Source of the DNA: Azolla caroliniana
Taxonomy: Eukaryota > Polypodiophyta
DNA length: 64,000 bases
Direction: 5' to 3'
Assembly (NCBI GenBank): GCA_043228905.1
Contig: JBHGNT010000010.1
Span: forward strand, 10,230,001-10,294,000
This document shows, piece by piece, positions 10,476-21,200 of this stretch; position 1 is the stretch's first letter; each line of letters begins with the position of its first letter. The position numbers were made by a program, and so were the translations under genes. The notes beneath the pieces were generated by a model. The model was given only the letters and a program-made list of their open reading frames with translations, had not been told where the DNA came from and searched no databases.

Positions 10476-12890
10476 ACTTACAAGATCATTGCCGGTGATC
10501 ATCTTTTGAGTAGCTGATCGATTCCGTGGATTGCTACTATGTTGGGGCCACTTTTGGATTTGGCTTGTATTGAAGTTTTGGCCATGGCCATACTTTGTCC
10601 CGTAGAGGTGGCTTTTCTTGTAATCGCTATTGTGTGCTATGTTGGGCTACTAAGGGGAGGCAAAGCATCTGAAAATGTGACTTGCCTAACTTCAATCAAC
10701 CTTTTAGCCAGCTTGTGCATTTCCGACTTGTTGAAAACAACGTTCGAACATTGGACAACTTATCTATTTTATGGATCCCAGAGTCAGTAGCCAAATTCTC
10801 CTTTTGATCCATAATGAAGGAAAACACATTTCTAGGATCGCAGCTCAAGTTTTCGGCGATCATCATTCGGCACAAGGACGAATGCGTCGCATCCAAAAAT
10901 CTGCAACTTCTCATAATTCGGCCTCTGGGCGGTCCAAAGTTCCTGCGGGATTTGAAGTCCTAGAGGCCTACTTGGAGACATATTTATTATGTGCATGATA
11001 GTGAGTAGCGCCTCTACCCAGAAACTATGCGATAGTCCAACATGTTGCATCATGGTGACAATTCACTCTTGAATTGTCTGATTCATTCATTCTGCAATGC
11101 CATTTTGCTCTAGACTATAATGGGTCGTAAGCTCTCATCTGATGTTGTCTTGTTGGCAACTATTGACTAACTCGTCCAATTTGAATTCTCCACCATTATT
11201 CGATTGTAAGCCTTTCACCATTCACGTTCGAATATGACCAAGTCGAGGGGACTTGACTCTCTCAGTTCCCTAGTCGGGTGTGAGGTAGCAGTCTGTTTGC
11301 TGTATTGGTAGTGCTCATAGAATTGATGGTCGGAGAACGAGAGGTTGGGGATGTAGCCAGCTCTAGATAGGTGCATGTTGTCGGCTTTGCTGAGGTGACT
11401 AGTCAGTCATGCCATAGTGACAATGTGGGAATGCCTACCAAGAATAGGTCAAACTTTGAGAGTGACATATAGTGGGTACAATGAGTGCACCTTCGGTTCT
11501 GTAGCAATCAGGAGGTTCCCCCTATGCCGTGTCCACCCTCCTGTTGAGAAGCTGGCATGGATGCCATCTTACCTCAATTGGTTGGCTAAGATCTATGGAC
11601 TTCAGAGCTTAGGTACATGTCAGACATTATGTAGTACAAGGGTAGAGCCACCCGGAAGGTTAAGCTCTACTATGCCAATTCCAATGATAGTGCAATGCTG
11701 CGACTTTTCGACTCAAAATTGAGTGGGAATGTCCGGCCCAGTATTGCTTGAATTGCAATCTACAAGGAGTCACATGGTATGACGCACTTGAATCCAAGCG
11801 GCAAGTGTTGGAATCTTTAGTTGTAAGTAGAACTTTTGATTCGATCGAGTTCTCGATGTATAGGATATTCGGGTCATTGGTCAAAACTTCGGCTGATGAG
11901 CCAACGTAGTTGATCTCCTCTTGCCGACTGCCCTTGTGATTGGCTCTCAGAGCCTTATCCTTCCTGGCTTTGAGGACATGGCAATCGGCCTTGATATGTC
12001 CGGGTTTCATGCAATAGTTGCAGGTTTGAGTCAGTTGCTGGGAAGAACTTCTTCCCCGGCTATTCAGTAAATTGGCCGAAACTTGTAGCCGACGCATTGC
12101 ACACGATGGTGACGAAAGTTTCCCACGAAAGGGGGAGGCTACTCATTAGCAACAATGATTTCAATTGTTGTCCCCTAAGCCGAAATTTGGGAGTTCAAGC
12201 TTTCATACTTGTTGAGGTGTGCCTGGACCGAGTCACACTCTTTTTTCCGAATATTGTATAATCGTTGGATTAGATAGGTTTTAGTGGCGACCACCTTCTT
12301 CTCATAAGTGTCTGACAATGTTTTCCATAATTGGAATGTCTTCGAGCACAATTGTACGGTGTAGTAGACCGATTCGGATAGATGCATCCAAATGGTGGTG
12401 CGCGCTATTTGATCTAGCTTTGTCCATTCATTTAGCTTGTACTCTTCTAGAGGATCTCGTTTTAGACCGGATCAATTTGACCCTTCACGATCATTTAGTC
12501 TTGCATTTGCTCATTCCAAAAGTTGAAGTTCGATCCGACCTTGAGACTCATCTCTGATGATCCGGATGTTACGGCCATCTATGTCGGATGGTAAGCGCTG
12601 TTTTGAGTTAGCTACGAACGGTAACATGGTGCAATTGGTTGGCTCACCTGAATTTGTTCTAGCCGAATTTAAATACGAATTGAATCAGCTTCGACTATCA
12701 ACGTGTTTTGTCTGGAGTGGTTACAACCGATTTCATGCCTAGCTGAATTGGAACCAATTTGACTGAAATCTCTGAATCTGTTCTATCAACCAGAATAAAC
12801 TTAGGAGCATTCATGGGGTGAAAGCAAGAGTGTTTTTGAAGACAAAGTGACGACAATCCACTGTATAAAAAACCATGCTCTAATACCAGA
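10476..12890 (-). pseudogene. Copia E gag, protease and integrase
   Basis: On the minus strand from 12890 downward: primer site, leader, a gag with MHLSESVYYTVQLCSKTFQLW (about 12390), a zinc knuckle CNYCMKPGHIKADC (about 11980-12020), the protease DSSASYHVT (normally DSGAS, so Gly is replaced), and integrase pieces including SRPLGLQIPQELW and the GYRLWDPE-like end near 10780. It is collinear with copia D residues 60-790, broken by many indels, and ends where gypsy F entered. Confidence 0.8.
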
Positions 12891-13003
12891 TGTTGGAGAC
12901 TTAAGCCATTAGTGCGGAATGCGAACAACATTATGTGATGAAGATCACCCCATTGATGACAAAGATTAGCAAGACAAACTTAACAAAGATCAAGATGAAA
13001 TAG

Positions 13004-13072
<69 letters not shown>

Positions 13073-13090
13073 TAGATAGATAGATAGATT
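13004..13090. repeat. (GATA)n(GA)n(GATA)n microsatellite
   Basis: GATA repeats, then a GA run of about 46 bases, then GATA repeats. The right GATA block is probably the LINE 3' tail and the GA run the expanded LTR tract. Confidence 0.85.
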
Positions 13091-14542
13091 ATATTATCGT
13101 CTTCGGAGATCAAATATGACCTATGAGACCAAAAATATTACATTTCATGTGATACGTGTGAAAGTGAGTAGTGACTCTCGATGTTCAAGAACTTTACCAA
13201 TGAATGTTGCAATCGAGAGTGCACATTGTGGTTGTGAGAGGAATTCATGCAAAGATTGGGCTCGATCGAAGAGATGTGGAAAGCATGGTCGAATATGGTC
13301 AAAGGCAGAGCATTGTATCAAAGTGTGATACTCAGACTCGCGAACTTGTTTAGGGCAAAGTGTGCATAGCCGACCACTCTCATCACTTGTACCCCAACGC
13401 CCTGTTTCACATCGCAATGCATGTGAGCTAAGTCGCATGGAAGCAATGGTTCGAATGGCAGATAACGATATGGGCTCTAACATGTATGGATGTGTACGAT
13501 TTCCCCGTTCTGCAAAGAATATGGTTTTGTAGTTAGGTGCAACATGTGTAGTATAATGTGTGAAGCGTGAGCCTCCACATTTGTCCCATGTCATGATACA
13601 TTGGCGTTGCAAAAATGCCTCATTTACAGAGGAATCTAATGATGCATCATGAAGCAAGTGTCTCGCATCCCATCTACCAAACCATTTTTCTGTATCTTGC
13701 ATCCAACCGGAACACAAAATTTTGCTTTTATGCGTCTTTTGGATCTTTTTGCTTGCTTCCCACGCAATTCTAGGAAGTCGATGTGAGGGACTTTTTTGAA
13801 CCTTAAGCATGTATTCAACAACCCTTTCCATGGCCATGATCTCAATGGGAAGTGATCCCGTCTCAAGGAGGAGGAGGGTGTAGGGCGTTTGTTTCTTAAC
13901 TTGTAGAAACTTGGTAAGAAAATGCTTTTGGACATTTTCAAACTCTTTCCACATAGACTTAGGGATGCTACCGCCCCATACTTCCACCCCATAGAGAAGA
14001 ACTGGTGTCACCAAAGTGTCAAAAAGATATTTCTTGAGGACCCAACACTTAATATCTCCAAGATTGCATGTGTTTGTCAAATGCATAGTATGCTCGTTTG
14101 CCCGCCTCTAAGCGGCGTGTAGCACATTCATTCCATCTATGATTTGAAGGAACTTCAAGGCCAAGATATTTGAAGCTTTCCACACATTCAAGTGGCTCAT
14201 TGTTGTACATAATGCATGGTTTATCTCTTTTTTGGCTCTTCACAAGCATAATCTTTGTTTTAGAGCTATTGACACTTAATTTAGTATGCATGCAAAATTT
14301 TTCCAATGCCTTCATAAGCTTTTGTGCATCTCCTAAAGTATTTGCAAAAAGCACTACGTCATCTGCATATAGCAAAAGCATAATCACAACATTCCCAATG
14401 GCAACTTCTTCAACACATTCTTCCTTTGCAAACTTGGTAACCATTTCTTCCAATTCATCAATGCATAGACCAAATAGTGTTGGTGAGAGTGGGCATCCTT
14501 GCTTAACACCAATAGTGCTTTTGAAAAAATCTGAAAAAATCT

Positions 14543-14545
<3 letters not shown>
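13090..14545 (-). mobile_element. LINE G, 5'-truncated non-LTR retrotransposon
   Basis: Minus-strand reading gives the end of a LINE reverse transcriptase: GVKQGCPLSPTLFGLCIDELEE, then LLLYADDVVLFA with catalytic YADD (about 14365-14376), then KYLGLEV. After a frameshift at about 14070 comes a long C-terminal region (14086-13145), ending in a Cys/His cluster LCTLCPKQV-ESEYHTLIQC typical of the LINE C-terminal zinc-binding segment. The endonuclease and RT fingers are missing (5' truncation). The 3' end is a (TATC)n tail. It inserted into the microsatellite of the copia E LTR. Relics of the same family lie at 932, 1440 and 16760. Confidence 0.85.

Positions 14546-14617
<72 letters not shown>
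14546..14617. repeat. (GA)n microsatellite
   Basis: About 70 bases of GA repeat at the 5'-truncated end of LINE G, part of the copia E LTR. Confidence 0.9.
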
Positions 14618-14618
<1 letters not shown>

Positions 14619-14999
14619 CACACAATGTAACATTCTTATTCCAAACGTTACAATACAAGAATGACACTAATGTCATCATGAACTAGGTTACGAAGCCAAT
14701 TATATACTAACTGGACTAGTGGAAGTGCCCTTTAACATATTTACATAATTTTCCTAAACCTAGTCTATCCAAGTGGGATAGTCTGAATACGACCATTACA
14801 CACCCGTATTCGAAAAATACTCATGTTAGCAATGAGGTAAGGTTGAATACAATCAATAGCATTGTTACCTCACATAGAACCTAAAAATCGAGATGGATGT
14901 CTACAATGTAATATTCTAATATTTCCTCAATAACAACATATTTCATAGTATCACTTGAAAGCTCTAGGAGATCTTGCATATCCCATCTTTTGACCATTT

Positions 15000-15900
15000 T
15001 TTGATGTCAACTACCCAACCGGATAAGAGTACTATATAGGGAAGATGCCAATGTTATCAAGCCATTTTAGTTCAACATTAGTTTTTGGCATAGCCTTATA
15101 GCTCTTATTCATCTTATTCATAAATATAAATGTTTTTCAATATTCTCATTTCTCGATCTAATATGTCTCTTAGTATTGGTCCTGGACAATTTGAACTAGA
15201 ATTTTGTGCTTTTTCTTCCTCTTTCTTTTCAAGATATGGAGTTCATCAATTAGCAAGGATACATGCATATCCTTTTAGACCTTGATTGCCTCACAACCAA
15301 CATTATGACACCATATTCAAGAGATCAAAGGCTACTTAGATACTTGGAATGTGTGAAAGCCAACAAAGCACAACAATATGAGGATTCATCTCAACAAGTC
15401 TACTAACTAGAAATAGCTATATGAACTTCGCGACAACAAACTTAGAGTACCCAATTGCTCGAGACAAATAAAGATCAATCACCCAACAAAGTGTAATGAC
15501 ACATGTCTCAATTTTCTAAATTCTTGAATCGTGTATGTCTTGCATCCCAATAGGTACACAACCGATGTTGTTTGAGTTGGATTAATTAAAACTTTGCCCT
15601 GAAAGGACTCTGCCTCCCTCTCCACCAAAGAATGCTCAATCAACCACTCTTCTACTAGATTTTCTCAAGGAAACTAGACTGACTATGCCTTACCAAAATC
15701 TTTTGACCTCATCCCTAGCCATTGACATCTTTATGTTCTTGCGAACATTGAACTAAGTTAAGATGAAGTCCCCTATGCCATTTTGGAGCTCTTGTAGGTG
15801 ATTGATTGAGCCCCTATCCAGTCTTTTTCTCACCATCCCATCCATCTAGATTGGGGTTATCCATAGAATTTGATATCCCATAGGCACAATATAGTATTTT
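15000..15900 (+). mobile_element. Decayed gypsy relic related to chromovirus F
   Basis: ACTATATAGG (15031-15040) corresponds to the LTR TATA box, TTAGTTCAAC (15067-15076) to the RNA-start motif, and GGACAATTTGAACTAG (15184-15199) to the LTR end plus primer site. Gag- and protease-like stretches follow, e.g. the CATCCCATCC...ATTGGGGTT counterpart of the protease end near 15830. No frame is open. The LTR start is not recognisable. Confidence 0.55.
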
Positions 15901-16759
15901 CTGTATGATGAGAAATAATTGAAGCCCTTAGAAGCATAAACAATTGTAAAATTGCATATGCTTAATTAAGTCATAAGATGTTTCATATGCAAAGGACCGC
16001 TTATCAAGAAACTAAACGAATAAATCTTTAACATTGTATAGTGAATAATGACCCACCATTTAACATATAAAAGTTACTTATAGGCGCAGAGTTGCAAGAT
16101 AAAGTTGTGATTATGTGTCAATGATCATTAGTTGAGGTTCTATATAGTGTAATATAACTCCATTAGTTTTCAACTCCATGTGAATTCTTAGTATTATGAA
16201 GTCGTGCTTCTAGTTGTATGTGAAGACATATAGTTTTTGTATGTTGCATAACATATATTGTCAACAAGAGTGGATCATTTGAGCTAGAATCTTTCTTAGA
16301 GCATCATGCCACCCTTCCCAACAAACATTAAGAGTAGGGATGCCCTTTGGTAGTATAAAGCTAAGCTAACCCTTGGGTGAAGTGTATGAGGTGTGAGATA
16401 GGCATCGACAAAGTGGATCAATATACATAGTCAAAACCCATGAAGACTAGAAATTAGTCATCAACAAGAAAAAGGTAGCAATGTGTTTAGTGGGTTGAAG
16501 TAAAGGTTTAGCATCTTTGCACTCTCTTGAAGGTTCCTATAATGAAGGAGATTGCTAGTTCTTATCCCAAAGTCCATATTTTCCATTAACTTCTCAACAA
16601 ATCTTTGCTAACCACAATAAAGGGGTTGGTTGGCCCTTGTTCCTATCAATATGTTTATTCATTCCAATTAGAAACCGTTGTATAAAATTGTCAACCATTT
16701 TTCCAATTCTTTTTCACCAAAATCATTTTTGATAAGATTCTATGATCTTTTGACAACAA
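15901..16759. other. No gene seen
   Basis: AT-rich DNA with no long frame, no LTR ends and no similarity to the other elements that I can see. Confidence 0.45.
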
Positions 16760-17065
16760 TTTTCAAGTTCTAAAGCTCTTGATGTTGAAAACGTTTTATC
16801 GATGAATGTGCAATTGAGAGTGCATGTTGTGACTACGAGATAAACACATGCCAAGGTAGGTCCACATTGAGAAAATGGGGAAATCAAACTCAAATGTGAT
16901 TGTAGATAGCGCATTGTAGTCAACATGATAGTTAGACTTGCAAACTTGTTTTCGGGAAAACATCCATAGTCGACAAAGTCTCCAAGAATGTGCCTAATTC
17001 CCCATCCATAGTCGACAAATTCTCAGAGGATGTGCCTAATGCCCCATCTCAAATTGAAGAATAGG
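16760..17065 (-). mobile_element. LINE relic, C-terminal fragment
   Basis: Aligns with 13160-13370 of LINE G: the GTTTTATCGATGAATGTGCAATTGAGAG-type stretch through the Cys/His cluster region, in the same orientation but heavily mutated. Confidence 0.6.
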
Positions 17066-17179
17066 GTCCCATCAACTTCTATGTCAATAAGCTACTTTAA
17101 TGGAGGCTCAAGGAAACCTTTGAGAATACTTGTTGCCACAAAAAAGAAGTATAACTGTTCAGAAACAAAATTTGCACTA

Positions 17180-17503
17180 TGTTGAGTGGACAAGCTCAAC
17201 CGGATCTGGATGAGCCGAATAAGCCAAAGCCGGATCGGTATCCGGATCGAATTGTAACCGGTAGGCTGTTAGAGGTCTATGATCCTAGCCTAGTACATAG
17301 GCATATTTCGAGGAGTTAGTGGCAGTCACTCATATGAGCATTGAAGTACATGTGTGTACTTCAGTCAGTACTTTTAAGGACTTGTATACAAGTGCTCACT
17401 GAGCACATTGTATGTACAGAGTGTTATTATTTTGAATTGAGTTTTTTTGTTCTGCTCTCTCTGTCTCTCCCGTGTACTCTGTGTGTGTTCAAGCTTTCCA
17501 TTA
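17180..17503 (+). repeat. Copia A 5' LTR, first part
   Basis: Begins TGTTGAGTGGAC and is interrupted after CATTA (17499-17503) by copia B; continues at 40800. Contains three short inverted repeats around the TATA-like GTATACA: GAAGTAC/GTACTTC (17343-17362), AGTAC-TTTTAAGGACT (about 17367-17382) and GTGCTCACTGAGCAC (17392-17406). Confidence 0.88.
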
Positions 17504-17722
17504 TGTTGGGAAATCGGTGTCTCCAGATGGAATCCGGTGATGAATAAAGAGGACCCGGTGAGAACCGGAAGAGAAGACAGATTTGTAAATATGTCTTGAA
17601 TAACCCATTGAGGCTATATTTGTAAATAGCCTTAAGTTCATATAAGTATAAATATGACTCAGGGCAATCACTTTAGGTGTGGAGTGTGGAGTGTGATTGT
17701 GTTGTTGATATATATTGTTATA
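17504..17722 (+). repeat. Copia B 5' LTR, first 219 bp
   Basis: Matches 40270-40488. Ends at the TATA target site of transposon C. Contains three consecutive short inverted repeats (17573-17594, 17612-17631, 17638-17657), the last including TATAAATA. Confidence 0.9.
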
Positions 17723-17747
17723 GGGTAAAAGCATGCGAGTGGAAACA
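17723..17747 (+). repeat. Left terminal inverted repeat of transposon C
   Basis: Begins GGGTAAAAGCATGCG and ends GAAACA; pairs with 29584-29608 with one mismatch at the fifth base. The next 60 bases carry two TAGCTAATTAGCTA copies. Confidence 0.92.
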
Positions 17748-18201
17748 CTATTATAGCTAATTAGCTACTAAAATGGCCATAGCTAATTAGCTATTTGTTT
17801 AGCTAGTCTTTCTTGTGGGAAAATCAAATATTTGAAAAACTAATTTATGAAAAAACTCAAATATTTGAACTTCTGTTTCAGACGTAGTGGAACTTGGGGA
17901 ATATCACCATCATCTAAGGTCGACTTCAATGTCATCAATTTCTTGTTTAGCCTAAGTCTGATTTTGAACGCAGATGGAGTACTCAGAGCACGAATGCAGA
18001 CGTAGCTCCCGCAACAGCAAAAAATCGACATTGCAGATTGAGAGCTACAACACAGAACCCGCTCGATCATCGTCCAGGTATGTTTCAGTTACAGAAACCC
18101 CAAACATTTGTTTTTTCTTTTTGACTACTGTCTGAACTTTGGTGCCGATTCATATTTCCCCAAAATCGAATAGGGCGAAGTCCTTGGAGTCCCATACAAG
18201 G
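17748..18201. other. Left subterminal region of transposon C, probable promoter
   Basis: Non-coding; carries GCTAATTAGC copies near the terminus (17755-17805) and leads into the first exon at 18202. No convincing TATA box is visible. Confidence 0.4.
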
Positions 18202-21200
18202 ATGTCTCGCAAATCGGGGAGTAGCAACAGGTGTGTTTATATTACTTTTTTTGTGTTTAATCCTGTCTTTAGTGATTAGGGTTTGTGATTGAAATTTCTG
18301 ATTAGGGTTTGTGATTGAAATTTCTGATTAGGGTTTTTGATTATAAATTTCTGATTAGAATTTCTGAATAGGGTTTCTGGTTACAAATTTTGATTACAAA
18401 TTAGAATTTCTGAATAGGGTTTTTGTTTATAAATTTCTGCTTAGGATTTCTGATTAGGGTTTGTGATTGAAATTTTTTATTAGGGTTTCTGATTGAAATT
18501 TCTGATTAGGGTTTTTGATTATAAATTTCTGATTAGAATTTCTGAATAAGGTTTCTGGTTACAAACTTCTTATTACAGATTTTGATTAGGGTTTCTGATT
18601 TCAAACTTCTGATTACAGATTTTGATTAGGTTAAGTTAAAGATTTTGCACCATTTTTGTTGTTGTTGATTGGGGTTTTTGATTCTCACATATTCTGATTT
18701 TGCACTATTTCTGATTTCTGAAATGATATTTCAGATGGCTCGTTCCTCCGTATAAGAGAGTGCTAAACTTCGCAAAATTTTGCGAGACAAAGGAGGACTT
18801 CCACAACACCTATGGTCTGTCACTCGAGGGTGTTGACCCTGCTGTCCTAAGTGATAAATTGATCAGTGATATAGACTGGATGACAGTATATACAGTGCCT
18901 AGAGTCAAAGGCAAGGTCAAGCTCAAGCATGTACGAGCCGACTTGTACGATGACTGCATGAGACTGCACCAGAAAGTTCATCAGGAGATCCCAGTCAACA
19001 ATGAGTTGTCAGTTTCATTTGCTAGAGCATTTGCATATGAGTACTGCAAAACAGCGAAGGAATCTAGAGACCCTGAAATGTATAGGGTAGCTTGGGCAGT
19101 CTATGGTGAGGCATCGGTAAAAAGATGCCGAAAGATGGGGACCTTGGCACAAAAAATAGACAGATTTTGGAGCATGGCAGCTGTTGATGCAACTGCCGAC
19201 TCCCAGCAAGACCGGGGGCATACACCACACCGACACCCAAGGAAAGCCAATGTCGATGATACAGGTGAGACATTGGTTAGCTATATGCTAAAAAATGTCC
19301 ATGAAGCCTGTGAGACATTGGCATTTTTTAAGACTAATTTAGAGAAAGCCACAATGGCTTCTGCAATGGAGAGCAAAGTTACTTCTGCTGTTACAACAAT
19401 TAGAAATAAGATTCAGGTAACTATTGTTTTGCCGATATGTGATTGTGTTATAAATAACGGGTAAAATGTGCTAATCAAGCATTATCTGGAATAGGTTGCG
19501 CAACAGGAGCTTGAATTAGAGGGGCCACTGGATCCCCAGCGTAAAATAGAACTGCAAATAGAGATCCAGGTTCTTTCAATGAACCTGGACCTTCTAGGTG
19601 TAAATACTGTTGCAGATTACAATTTGGATAAGCTTCAAGTAAGTTAACGATTCCTGAGCAAAGTTGGTGTATCTTTCAACAACAAGAATAATTAATCGGT
19701 AAATTTCTCTGTTGCGTTGAAGGAACAATACATTCATCAAGAACAGGTAGTTAGCTGCCTTAAGAAGAAGCTACATTTTGTGGAGGGAATGGTAAGGACC
19801 AGACAGGATTTGGACCTGAACATTCTTGCTCCCTTACCAAATGAAGTAGAACCAGAAAATGATTTATTGACAGTTCAAGCACGTTGCATCGCTTGCGGGT
19901 TAGGTGTGGAGGACAAAACTGCGTCTTTGTTGGTTCACCTACAACCATGCAACCACACATACCATCTGCTTTGTTTTCAACATGCCTGTCGAATTGCTGC
20001 ATTCTGTTTGGGAGATTGCAGTACAACTCTACCAAATGAGTGGAGAAAACAAACAGGTATACCATACTGTAGCTAATAAGCTTAGTCTTTTCTAATTAGC
20101 TATCCTACTAGCTAATTAGCTACTGGCAGCTAATGAGCTACTAGCTAATTAGCTATCCTAGTAGCTAATTAGCTATGGTACTAGCTAATTAGCTAGTACC
20201 ATAGTTGTGTAAAAAAGCTAAATAGCTATCCTACTAGCTAATTAGCCACTGGCAACTAATTAGCTATCCTAGTAACTAATTAGCTACTGCCATAGTTGTG
20301 TAAAGTAGCTAATAAGCTATCCTAGTAGCTAGTTAGCTATGGTACTAGCTAATTAGCTAGTACCATAGTTGTGTAAAAAAGCTAATTAGCTATCCTACTA
20401 GCTAATTAGCTATCATAGTAGCTAATTAGCTACTGACATAGTTGTGTAAAGTAGCTAATAAGCTATCCTAGTAGCTAGTTAGCTATGGTACTAGCTAATT
20501 AGCTAGTACCATAGTTGTGTAAAAAAGCTAATTAGCTATCCTACTAGCTAATTAGCTACTGGCAACTAATTAGCTATCTTACTAGCTAATTAGGTATCCT
20601 ACTAGCTAATTAGCTATCATAGTAGCTAATTAGCTACTGACATAGTTGTGTAAAGTAGCTAATAAGCTATCCTAGTAGCTAATTAGCTACTGGCAGCTAA
20701 TTAGCTATCCTAGTAGCTAATTAGCTACTGGCAGCTAATTAGCTGTCCTAGTAGCTAATAAGCTATCCTAGCTACTACATAGTTGAGAAAGTAGCTAATT
20801 AGCTTTCATTGTAGCTAATTAGCTATCCTAGCTACCACCATAGTTAGTAAAGTAGCTAATTAGCTATCCTAGCTACTACCATAGTTAGTAAAGTAGCTAA
20901 TTAGCTATCCTAGCTACTACTATAGTTGAGTAAAGTAGCTAATTAGCTACCATAGTAGCTAATTAGCTATCCTAGCTACTACTATAGTTGTGTAAAGTAG
21001 CTAATAAGCTATCCTACTAGCTAATTAGCTATCCTAGTAGGTAATTAGCTATGGTACTAGCTAATTAGCTAGTACTATAGTTGTGTAAAAAAGCTAATTA
21101 GGTATCCTACTAGCTAATTAGCCACTGGCAACTAATTAGCTATCCTAGTAACTAATTAGCTACTGCCATAGTTGTGTAAAGTAGCTAATAAGCTATCCTA

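Larger units (their letters stand above)
2688..14815 (-). mobile_element. Ty1/copia element E, decayed, split by a gypsy and a LINE
   Basis: On the minus strand this element reads 5' LTR (12891-14815, interrupted), primer site TCTGGTATTAGAGC just below 12891, gag, protease and integrase (10476-12890), reverse transcriptase and RNase H (3031-4811), and 3' LTR (2688 to about 3030). It is a diverged relative of the intact copia D (30189-35662), matching it throughout gag-pol. The flanking pentamers AATAT (2683-2687) and AATAC (14816-14820) may be a decayed TSD. A chromovirus (4817-10470) split the pol region and a LINE split the 5' LTR. Confidence 0.8.
12891..14815 (-). repeat. Copia E 5' LTR, split by a LINE and microsatellites
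   Basis: 12891-13003 and 14618-14815 align with the two halves of the 3' LTR at 2688-3030. Between them lie (GATA)n/(GA)n tracts and LINE G. The outer end is near CGAATAC at 14806-14815, which matches the TGTCGAATAC start of the copia D LTR. Confidence 0.7.

Noticed and set aside
10240-10509. Leu/Ser-rich frames over (TC)n tracts (also 14049-14633 N-terminus)
   Set aside because: Translation of microsatellite DNA inside LTRs; only the LINE RT part of 14049-14545 is real.
17840-18070. 76-codon minus frame near the left end of transposon C
   Set aside because: No domain, and it overlaps the probable promoter of the accessory gene.
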